The notes beneath the pieces were generated by a model. That model saw only the letters and a program-made list of their open reading frames with translations, ran no database searches and was not told where the DNA came from. Shown one piece after another: positions 1 through 5,223 of a DNA stretch of 11,793 nucleotides (its first letter is position 1; each line of letters starts with the position of its first letter). This DNA comes from JAFGED01 sp964551295 (GTDB lineage Bacteria > Chloroflexota > Anaerolineae > B4-G1). The stretch is taken from positions 1 to 11,793 of the forward strand of contig CAZKDJ010000131.1 of assembly GCA_964551295.1 (NCBI GenBank). Reading direction: 5' to 3'. A program made the translations under genes and the position numbers.

Positions 1-228
1 GGTCAAACTTGGGGTACGGGTGGGGGGAGGGGTCGGCGTAGGCTTGGGCGTCCACGTGGGAATCGGCGTGTCGGTAGGCTGTAATGAAGGCATTGGGACA
101 GAGGCCGCAGGCGATGACCCGCTCAACAAGGACGCCGTGGAAGAGATAGCGATGACCGCCATCACACACAGGAGGGCCACGGTGAACACCGCCATACCAA
201 TGAGGATGAGCTTTTGGTTTCTGGACAT
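1..228 (-). CDS. Membrane-anchored protein with Thr/Pro linker (5' end only)
   Basis: Only the first 76 codons are in the window; the gene continues past base 1. The protein starts MSRNQKLILIGMAVFTVALL, with a few positive residues followed by a hydrophobic stretch at about residues 7-31, which is a signal anchor or uncleaved signal peptide. A Ser/Ala/Pro segment follows and then a repeated Thr-Pro run (TPTPTPPPTRTP at about residues 63-75). Such linkers usually tether an extracytoplasmic domain to the membrane in Chloroflexota, so the missing part is probably outside the cell. The start is the ATG at 226-228, preceded by a GAGAG Shine-Dalgarno-like run and a promoter at 260-288. No function can be assigned because the domain itself is not visible. 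Confidence 0.75.
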   Translation of the reverse strand, partial: MSRNQKLILIGMAVFTVALLCVMAVIAISSTASLLSGSSPAASVPMPSLQPTDTPIPTWTPKPTPTPPPTRTPSLT

Positions 229-259
229 AGGGCCTCTCTCAGAAGCTGTTATCGGCTAC

Positions 260-288
260 AGTCTACCTCATCCTCGCGCTTCCGTCAA
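260..288 (-). promoter_or_regulatory. Sigma70-type promoter for the left-edge gene
   Basis: On the minus strand there is TTGACG (288-283), a 17-bp spacer, then TAGACT (265-260). This matches 5 of 6 -35 bases and 4 of 6 -10 bases. Transcription would start near 253, leaving a short leader before the ATG at 228. No other start signal of this quality is visible in the gap. Confidence 0.5.
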
Positions 289-311
289 ACCCGGTATGTT
301 GATGATAAGGA

Positions 312-339
312 AAGGCCCCTGACGCCTTGCCAGAGGCTT
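312..339. terminator. Imperfect hairpin, possible bidirectional terminator
   Basis: AAGGCCCCTG and CAGAGGCTT pair with one bulge and one mismatch around a 9-base loop. TTTT follows on the plus strand and TTTCCTT on the minus strand. It would end leftward transcripts coming from 653-1084 before the promoter at 260-288. The stem is imperfect and the T-tracts are short, so this is moderate evidence only. Confidence 0.35.
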
Positions 340-652
340 TTCCCTCATCTCATGTGAAAGACCCAGCACAATGAGTGCCGCGCTATTAGAAATGCAGCAC
401 GCCAGGACGGGGCACACCAAGTCTTAGCGAACACATAGACCGTGACCCAGCCTCCCTCGCCTGCGACTACCTCAGGTGAGATAGACATCACGACCTCACT
501 TCCATGATCGGCGCGTTTTTCGTTTCCCCACTGTGTCGCTTGGATCGATGCCCACCCTAGTGACTTGGGGTGTGCCAAAGCCGCCAACAAGTTGGCTCAT
601 CCACCCAACGCCGTTGGGCGCGAACTATGGACTCGAAGGCAATATCAACTCA

Positions 653-1084
653 TCACAACTTGGGGATGAATCCACTTATCGCACTCCATATAAGCAGTGC
701 AAACGAGCCATAAGCCGTGTGATACCAATCGAGCTTGGCGAACGGTCCACCGATGGCAAATACCCAAAACGCAAATGAAACGGTTGACAGGATTACCTCA
801 TTGTAGGGAAACGATTTGTCTCTGTTAAGGTCTTTGTCCTCTTTTTTGATCCTGGCGTATACATAAAGGGGAGTCAGGACGAGCCCAACACCGGCTGCGA
901 CCCAGAGAAGAACCAAGTGTGACTCGGATGGTGCAAGTTGCGCTGCGGCCGCCAACGCTGCCCAAAGAGCAATGATCTCTCCTGGAATGTACTCGGCTAT
1001 CTTGTCAAGAGTGTCACTAGTTTTCTCTGGCTGGGCACCCGCGGCAGCAGCGTGCGATACTTTCCATACAACTCTGCGGGACAT
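653..1084 (-). CDS. Small four-helix membrane protein, unknown function
   Basis: A 143-residue protein with four hydrophobic segments at about residues 32-49, 55-77, 94-112 and 122-140, and a soluble N-terminal 30 residues. The segment DTLDKIAEYIPGEIIALWAALA, a short amphipathic helix leading through a Pro-Gly-Glu turn into the first membrane helix, is the most distinctive part. I do not recognise a named family. The start is secure: AGGAGG (complement of 1092-1097) lies seven bases before the ATG. An IS110-family element now abuts this ribosome binding site and cuts the gene off from its original upstream sequence, which lies beyond 2804. With the element removed, the gene would begin 166 bp after the protease gene (2958-4166) on the same strand, so it may have been the last gene of that operon. 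It is intact as read; whether it is still expressed is unclear. Confidence 0.8.
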   Translation of the reverse strand: MSRRVVWKVSHAAAAGAQPEKTSDTLDKIAEYIPGEIIALWAALAAAAQLAPSESHLVLLWVAAGVGLVLTPLYVYARIKKEDKDLNRDKSFPYNEVILSTVSFAFWVFAIGGPFAKLDWYHTAYGSFALLIWSAISGFIPKL

Positions 1085-1099
1085 GTTATAACCTCCTCG

Positions 1100-1105
1100 T
1101 ATAAT
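1100..1105 (+). promoter_or_regulatory. -10 box in IS left end (half of circle-junction promoter)
   Basis: A perfect TATAAT lies three bases inside the left core. No -35 is found at the right distance in the flanking gene. In a circularised element the -35 from the right end (2784-2789) would lie exactly 17 bp upstream. Transcription would then start near 1112, at the beginning of the structured leader. Confidence 0.6.
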
Positions 1106-1111
1106 ATGTTC

Positions 1112-1329
1112 GCCAGGAAGTGGTATCCCAGGGATAATGGCTGTGCACCCAGTGCAGTCAGGTGGGCTGTTCTACACCTCCGTGTTGCACCGTAAGGTGA
1201 CTTCTAAACGTAGATTGTTGCCCACACCGAGCGGCACTTCAAACTCGCATATTGTTCCCGTGCGGCTCAGGGCTGCCGCCTGTGTTCTCATACACGAGGT
1301 TGTTGCTCTGCCCGGTTCCCTGGGATACC
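1112..1329 (+). ncRNA. Putative IS110 bridge RNA
   Basis: The leader folds by inspection as follows. A 13-bp helix closes the whole RNA (1122-1134 with 1317-1329). Inside is a 5' hairpin (1144-1148 with 1152-1156). A first internal loop is closed by GTGGGC/GCCCAC (1162-1167 with 1220-1225) and capped by CACC-GTAA-GGTG (1188-1199, a GNRA-type tetraloop). A second loop is closed by GAGC/GCTC (1229-1232 with 1305-1308) and capped by GCGGC/GCCGC (1262-1266 with 1275-1279). Loop 1 holds ACCTCC (1176-1181), equal to the left flank plus the first core base, and TTCTAAACGTAG (1202-1213), complementary to the right flank at 9 of 12 bases. Loop 2 holds CGCATAT (1246-1252), equal to the right end of the element, and 1291-1299, complementary to the left end at 8 of 9 bases. 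Order and polarity match those established for the IS621 bridge RNA. Exact ends are inferred. Confidence 0.72.
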
Positions 1330-1337
1330 CTCCTGAC

Positions 1338-1364
1338 CTCCCTGGGTGACATCACCCAAAGGAG
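1338..1364 (+). promoter_or_regulatory. Hairpin hiding the transposase ribosome binding site
   Basis: TGGGTG-ACAT-CACCCA (1343-1358) is a perfect 6-bp stem. Below it CTCC (1338-1341) can pair with GGAG (1361-1364), which is the Shine-Dalgarno of the transposase. The start codon follows at 1372. The fold would reduce translation from long read-through transcripts, a common way insertion sequences limit transposase. Confidence 0.5.
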
Positions 1365-1371
1365 TACACTT

Positions 1372-2643
1372 ATGAATACTTCAACCTTATGTGTCGGTGC
1401 GGATGTCCACTTGAAGGAGATCACCCTCCGGGCCTTGGACAAACTCACCAGCGACGAAGTCATCGCCCCCTTCAACGTCGCCAACAATCTGCCGGGTGCC
1501 CAATCTGCGACCTCTCGCTTGGCTGAGGTCGCTACACGATTGGGTTACACTCACATCGAGATCGGCTACGAAGCCACCGGCATGCTGTGGATTCCCTTCC
1601 ACCGCTTTCTCAGCACCTGCCAACTCCGTGAACCTTTCGACCTACAGCAGGTGTGCTTCAATCCCCAGCTCGTCGCCGATTTCAAGGATGCCTTGGTCTT
1701 GCGAGGTCCCAAGGATGACGAGCGTGACGCTTTCGATGTCGCTGCTCGAGTGCAGGTTGGTCATTGGCCTGATTCCTATGTCCCTGATGACTTCTGGCAG
1801 GGTTTGCGCCGTCTCACCCGCTATCGCTTCAAACTCTCCCGCAACCTCTCTCAGGAAAAGATGCGCTTTCAGTCCTATGCTTTCCTCAAATGCAGCGATT
1901 GAAAGCGGGTCAAGGCTTTCTCCGACGTCTTTGGAGCCACCAGTGCTGCTCTGCTAACCGAGTTCACTGCCGCCGAAATGCGCGAGATGACTCACGATCA
2001 ACTGGCCGACCTGATCGCTCACCGTGGTCGGGGTCGCTTCTACGACCCCGACGCCACTGCGCGCACCGTCCGACAGGCTTTGCGTACATCCTATCCCATC
2101 GACTATCAGATGGATGAGATGATTACCGCCACCTTGGCCACCGGCTGGGAGCACATCCGCGCCATCAAGCGCTTGACGAAGCGCTTGGACCAGCACATCG
2201 TCCGCTGCATAGAACCTGTTCCCAATCCTATCATCACCGTCAAAGGTCTAGGGCCGGTCATCACTGCTGGTCTCCTGGCTGAGATTGTCGATATCTCCCG
2301 TTTTCCTGAACACAAGCACCTGGCTCAATACTTCGGCATCTCCTGGACCAAGCGTTTTAGCGCCGGCTCTGCCACTCAGGATTCACGCATGACCAAGGTT
2401 GGCAATCCTTATGGCCGCTACTACTTCGTCATGGGCGCTGACAAGCTACGCCAATTCAACCTGGAGTACAAGGCCTTCTATCGACGCAAGTACAATGAAG
2501 TCTCCAAGCATCAACACAAACGTGCCCTCGTGCTCACGGCTCGCAAACTCGTGCGTCTGGTGCATGCCCTGCTCACGAAGAACGTCCCTTACGTGAGGCC
2601 CCGGATGACTGTTGATCCTGAGGAGGCTGACTTACTCCAGTAG
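1372..2643 (+). pseudogene. IS110-family transposase with one in-frame TGA
   Basis: Read through, this is a 423-residue IS110-type recombinase, a normal length for the family. The N-terminal RuvC-like domain keeps all four acidic residues: D11 (VGADVH), E67 (GYEATG), and D116 and D119 (KDDERDA). The C-terminal Transposase_20 domain has GLGPVITA (292-299), SRFPEHKHLAQYFG, and a Ser-rich turn FSAGSA (S330/S333) where the catalytic serine belongs. Codon 177 (1900-1902) is TGA, in the coiled segment between the domains. Homology continues in the same frame on both sides (FLKCSD, then KRVKAFSDVFGATSAALL), so this is a single point change, not a frameshift. AAAGGAG precedes the ATG by seven bases. 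As written, the two halves would not form one enzyme, so movement would need read-through or a helper copy elsewhere. An upstream start in this frame at 1252 was rejected because it lies inside the bridge RNA. Confidence 0.88.
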
Positions 2644-2680
2644 GTAGCGCTGAACGTTACTTGCTGTACAATTGCATAGA

Positions 2681-2711
2681 CCTGTGCGCCGCAGGAAAAA
2701 ATGCGTTCCTG
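2681..2711 (+). repeat. Overlapping hairpins in IS right-end tail
   Basis: CCTGTG-CGC-CGCAGG (2681-2695, one T-G pair) overlaps CAGGAA-8 bases-TTCCTG (2692-2711). They share CAGG, so only one can form at a time. They lie about 40 bases after the transposase stop and may terminate or protect its transcript. No role is proven. Confidence 0.4.
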
Positions 2712-2783
2712 TAGGGTTCTGAAAGTGCCGCTTATGCTCAGTTCGGCAGGCCGAGAAAGCTTATTCGTATGTCAAAGATCAAC

Positions 2784-2789
2784 TTGACT
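2784..2789 (+). promoter_or_regulatory. -35 box in IS right end (half of circle-junction promoter)
   Basis: TTGACT matches 5 of 6 consensus bases and lies 13 bases before the right core CT (2803-2804). When the ends join, 13 + 2 + 2 bases separate it from TATAAT at 1100-1105, giving the ideal 17-bp spacer. In the integrated element it faces out into the flank, where no matching -10 is evident. Confidence 0.5.
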
Positions 2790-2910
2790 TCTCACCGCAT
2801 ATCTATTGTTAGAAATGGTCGATGATTGTTCGATGTCGTTTTGCACATCAATCTGGCCCAAACGTCACATTTAGCAGTAGAATTATCACCCCCCTTTCTC
2901 CCGTACGAAA

Positions 2911-2923
2911 GCTCCCAGAGAGC
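2911..2923 (-). terminator. Weak hairpin after the protease gene
   Basis: On the minus strand GCTCT-CTG-GGAGC is followed by TTTC, 35 bases beyond the stop of the protease gene. The stem is only five pairs including one wobble and the T-tract is short. It may be leaky and allow read-through toward the next minus-strand gene. Confidence 0.25.
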
Positions 2924-2957
2924 ACTCCACACCCATCACTGCAAATCCACTGCACAC

Positions 2958-4166
2958 CTAAACACCAAGGAGATGCTTGATCTTATCATGAATAGGAGCA
3001 AATAGAATGCCCTCCCTTCTCAGTCCCCAAGTAGTATTCACTTCAGCATGGTGGATGGCCACCAATCGCCAGTCATCATCGAAGCAGGGCGCTCCGCTTG
3101 AGCCCTGCATCGCCCAAGTGAAGTACTGGATTTTGCCAGTATCGGAAATGACAGATGCCACCCCGTTCGGCGAGAAATCGACCGTCATTTCCTCTCCTCC
3201 GGGATGATGCACCAGATGAAGAGCTGATTTCTTGCCGGGCACGTAGGAAGGGTCAGCAATAGGCACTGGTTCGATTTCGGCATCCTCGATCTTGCTCTCC
3301 ACCTGAAGCAAGACAAAATCCAGATCCTTTTCAGGGCTGCCCTCTAGAATTAGACTCCCGTCGTCAGCAAGGTCGAGTTCAAATGTCTGACCGTCCTTTT
3401 CGTTGCCCTCATCAGCTTTGTAGTCGCCGAACCGTAGAACTGTGTTGTGTGCATTCTCCTCGATGTCTTCGTGGTCCTCTTCCTTCAGTACGTGATAATT
3501 GGTCAAGATCAGACGCGGTGCGACTAGAACCCCTGTCCCGAATCTTCTTATCGGGTTTCCCTCCTGATTCTCGAGATCGACCTCGACCTTGCACACCGAG
3601 CTCGCCCGTTGGGTCGCCTGGATGAGAAATTCCATCTTGAACTTGGCGGCCCGTTTCTTCAATTCAATGATCTTGCTCTGGAGCTCTATGTCGTCAGGCC
3701 CGCACCAGTCGATCTCAGGGCCAAAGCCGAGCCCTGCTCTTTCCGCATCTGCTAGCTCAGGTGCTAGCAGAGGGATCTGGTACCTCATTCGAAGGCGGGC
3801 CTCAAGATCAGAATCCCTGTAGAGGCCGCGTGCAACGATAAGCGTAGCAACCTTTCTAGCATTCTCCAAGCTTACGTCGTCTATCAGAACTTCGAGCAAG
3901 CTGCCGAGCACAGTGTAGCGCTCGTTATCTTCAACCGTCCCTTGCTCCAGAGCCCAACGAACCAATTCCTGGGCATCGAATTTGGCAATCCCCGTGAGTG
4001 CCTGTACACGCGTGTTCTGCCAGTCAGTGCGCCAGTTGGTTCCGTCGATAAGCTGTTCCATATATCCCTTGGCACCTATGGCGAAGGGGGCATTTGCCGC
4101 CTGCCCGGACAGCAGGCTCACAAGAAGCTTTTGCTCATCACGACCGAGGCCGATCTTCCCAGGCAT
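2958..4166 (-). CDS. Trypsin-like serine protease with N-terminal effector-associated-type domain
   Basis: A 402-residue protein with no signal peptide, so probably cytoplasmic. Residues about 30-115 form a helical adaptor domain (GAKGYMEQLIDGTNW... WQNTRVQALTGIAK.DAQELVRWALEQ...YTVLGSLLE). Residues about 120-190 form a linker that includes a charged helix. A trypsin-like (Trypsin_2 type) domain follows from about residue 192: H225 (TNYHVL), D283 (DLDFVLL) and S357 (QGSSGAP) form the complete triad, with TGVLVAPRLILTNYH as the typical first block. In bacteria, proteases of this kind with small N-terminal effector-associated domains act as effectors of conflict systems, switched on by a partner with a matching domain. 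Here the partner is evident: the gene just upstream (4189-5223) ends in the same domain. The gap is 22 bases, and GAGGAG stands six bases before this ATG. The system assignment is inference; the protease call is firm. The adaptor family number is not assigned. Confidence 0.85.
   Translation of the reverse strand: MPGKIGLGRDEQKLLVSLLSGQAANAPFAIGAKGYMEQLIDGTNWRTDWQNTRVQALTGIAKFDAQELVRWALEQGTVEDNERYTVLGSLLEVLIDDVSLENARKVATLIVARGLYRDSDLEARLRMRYQIPLLAPELADAERAGLGFGPEIDWCGPDDIELQSKIIELKKRAAKFKMEFLIQATQRASSVCKVEVDLENQEGNPIRRFGTGVLVAPRLILTNYHVLKEEDHEDIEENAHNTVLRFGDYKADEGNEKDGQTFELDLADDGSLILEGSPEKDLDFVLLQVESKIEDAEIEPVPIADPSYVPGKKSALHLVHHPGGEEMTVDFSPNGVASVISDTGKIQYFTWAMQGSSGAPCFDDDWRLVAIHHAEVNTTWGLRREGILFAPIHDKIKHLLGV
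3941..4040 (-). repeat. DNA direct repeat copy A, encoding part of the adaptor domain
   Basis: This 100-bp stretch aligns without gaps to 4335-4434 with about 11 differences. It encodes the NTRVQALTGIAKFDAQELVRWALEQ part of the protease's N-terminal domain. The two copies lie 394 bp apart on the same strand in neighbouring genes. Confidence 0.85.
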
Positions 4167-4188
4167 GGTTTTCTCCTCTCGTCTGCCA

Positions 4189-5223
4189 TCACTGGCACAT
4201 TGGGCTGCTGGCGGGTACCAGATTGTACCTGGCGACGATTTCTTTCAAGAACTTTACTTCGCTGCCCTCTCGGAACATAGCCTCCAGCAGATCACCTATG
4301 ACAGTATAACCCTCGTGACCTGGAACTATCTCATCCTGCTCCAGAGCCCAACTAACCAATTCCTGGGCATCGGATTTGGCAATCCCCGTGAGCGCGTCTA
4401 CACGCGTGCTTTGCCATCCAGTGGGCCAGTTGGTATCTTGAATGATGTATTTCAAGTACCCCTTAGCGCCCAGTTGGGGAGGTGCAGTTCCGGCTGCTTT
4501 GACCAAGACATTGCATATCTTCCTTACTTCGCTCCTGGCCGTCTCCTTGTTGCTCTGCAGATTTCTCAGTTTCAAAGTGGAGCTAGGCTTCAACGTTGGC
4601 GTGAGACCATTCAACCCCATCCACTTTTGTACAAGGCGCTGTTTGCCCTGGCCGTCCTCCAAGTCGAAAAGCGATTGCTCCTTAGAATCAATCAGGTAAG
4701 CTGACTTCAAAGCTGTTATGCTTACGAATGTGTCAGCCATGTTCCTATAGGTTTCCGCAACAGACGTGACATCGGAGAAGACAACACACCCTATGGCACC
4801 GCAGTCCGGAAAGCAGAAAAGTTTATCGAGGATGTCCTTTGAGTAGGTATCACTCCCCAGCAGTTTCTCTCCAAAGTATAAAAGGGCTATATATCCTCCT
4901 GCCACTGGAATTCGGTGGTGAAGGACCTCTTCTCTTTTAAGATTGAGTATCCTTCTAGATTGAGGGTCGATCCGAAACCCCAGGGCTTCCACAGGTTGAC
5001 CGAGGGACTTGAGCAAATTCTCTGGCAGTGCGGACTCTGCCAGCGCATCTCGCTCTCTCTCCCGCTGCTGTCTCTGGTCTTCCGCACTAGGCGGCGCAGC
5101 AATCCAGTCGGCAATGTTGCTCGTTACATCACTAACAGGGCCCGCAACAACTGCAACACCCTCTTTGATGAGCTTCGCCGCTTCGCTAGCATGACGAGTA
5201 GATCTATCAGGCAGTCTAGCCAT
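4189..5223 (-). CDS. Unknown protein with C-terminal effector-associated-type domain
   Basis: A 344-residue protein. Residues about 14-45 include a moderately hydrophobic stretch (EGVAVVAGPVSDVTSNIADWIAA), then a highly charged segment (SAEDQRQQRERERDALAES). A central region of about 70-205 looks like a compact alpha/beta domain (GGYIALLYFGEKLL, CGAIGCVVFSDVTSVAETYRNMADTFVSITALKSAYLID) that I cannot assign; it carries three cysteines at 137, 141 and 146. Residues about 250-335 repeat the adaptor domain of the downstream protease, with the shared blocks GAKGY, TNW, TRV.ALTGIAK.DAQELV.WALEQ and YTV.G.LLE. Its start overlaps the stop of the upstream gene (ATGGCTAG), so translation is coupled. 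Likely role (inference): sensor or link that recruits or activates the protease by like-with-like contact of the two domains. No catalytic motif is evident. Confidence 0.75.
   Translation of the reverse strand: MARLPDRSTRHASEAAKLIKEGVAVVAGPVSDVTSNIADWIAAPPSAEDQRQQRERERDALAESALPENLLKSLGQPVEALGFRIDPQSRRILNLKREEVLHHRIPVAGGYIALLYFGEKLLGSDTYSKDILDKLFCFPDCGAIGCVVFSDVTSVAETYRNMADTFVSITALKSAYLIDSKEQSLFDLEDGQGKQRLVQKWMGLNGLTPTLKPSSTLKLRNLQSNKETARSEVRKICNVLVKAAGTAPPQLGAKGYLKYIIQDTNWPTGWQSTRVDALTGIAKSDAQELVSWALEQDEIVPGHEGYTVIGDLLEAMFREGSEVKFLKEIVARYNLVPASSPMCQ
4335..4434 (-). repeat. DNA direct repeat copy B, encoding part of the adaptor domain
   Basis: The partner of 3941-4040, about 89% identical over 100 bp with no gaps. 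It encodes STRVDALTGIAKSDAQELVSWALEQ at the C-terminus of the middle operon gene. Identity falls away on both sides although the proteins stay similar. Confidence 0.85.

Larger units (their letters stand above)
229..652. other. Gene-poor gap
   Basis: Apart from the promoter at 260-288 and the hairpin at 312-339, nothing convincing is seen. One minus-strand frame (590-345, 81 codons) is open, and its segment SEVVMSISPEVVAGEGGWVTVYVF looks mildly protein-like. It lacks a good ribosome binding site, a recognisable domain or a natural C-terminus. It could be a decayed gene remnant. Confidence 0.4.
1096..2804 (+). mobile_element. IS110-family insertion sequence, complete
   Basis: The element contains a DEDD/serine transposase gene (1372-2643), a long structured 5' leader and a 159-base 3' noncoding tail. 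The ends were placed by four agreeing signs: a CT core at 1096-1097 and again at 2803-2804; a consensus -10 TATAAT just inside the left end (1100-1105); a -35 TTGACT near the right end (2784-2789), which in a joined circle would be 17 bp from that -10; and guide sequences in the leader that match both ends and both flanks. There are no terminal inverted repeats and no target duplication beyond the dinucleotide, as is usual for the IS110 group. The predicted empty site joins base 1095 to base 2803. The insertion lies at the Shine-Dalgarno of the 653-1084 gene and leaves AGGAGG intact. Confidence 0.75.

Noticed and set aside
345..590. Possible 81-residue minus-strand gene
   Set aside because: No ribosome binding site, no recognisable domain and odd composition; kept only as a note in the gap entry.
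1101..1106. Outward promoter from the IS into the 653-1084 gene (minus-strand TATTAT)
   Set aside because: The sequence 17 bp upstream is GGGATA, not a -35, and the start would fall almost on the ribosome binding site.
1252..1371. Upstream start for the transposase in the same frame
   Set aside because: The family N-terminus fits the ATG at 1372, which has AAAGGAG before it; the extra codons lie in the structured leader.
1900..1902. TGA read as selenocysteine or tryptophan by an altered code
   Set aside because: No selenocysteine role is known in IS110 enzymes. TGA serves as a true stop in this window (the ATPase gene ends in TGA), and TGG is used for tryptophan.
3982..4704. 240-codon open frame on the plus strand across the two adaptor-domain genes
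   Set aside because: Antisense to two genes with recognisable domains; its internal similarity only reflects the 100-bp repeat.
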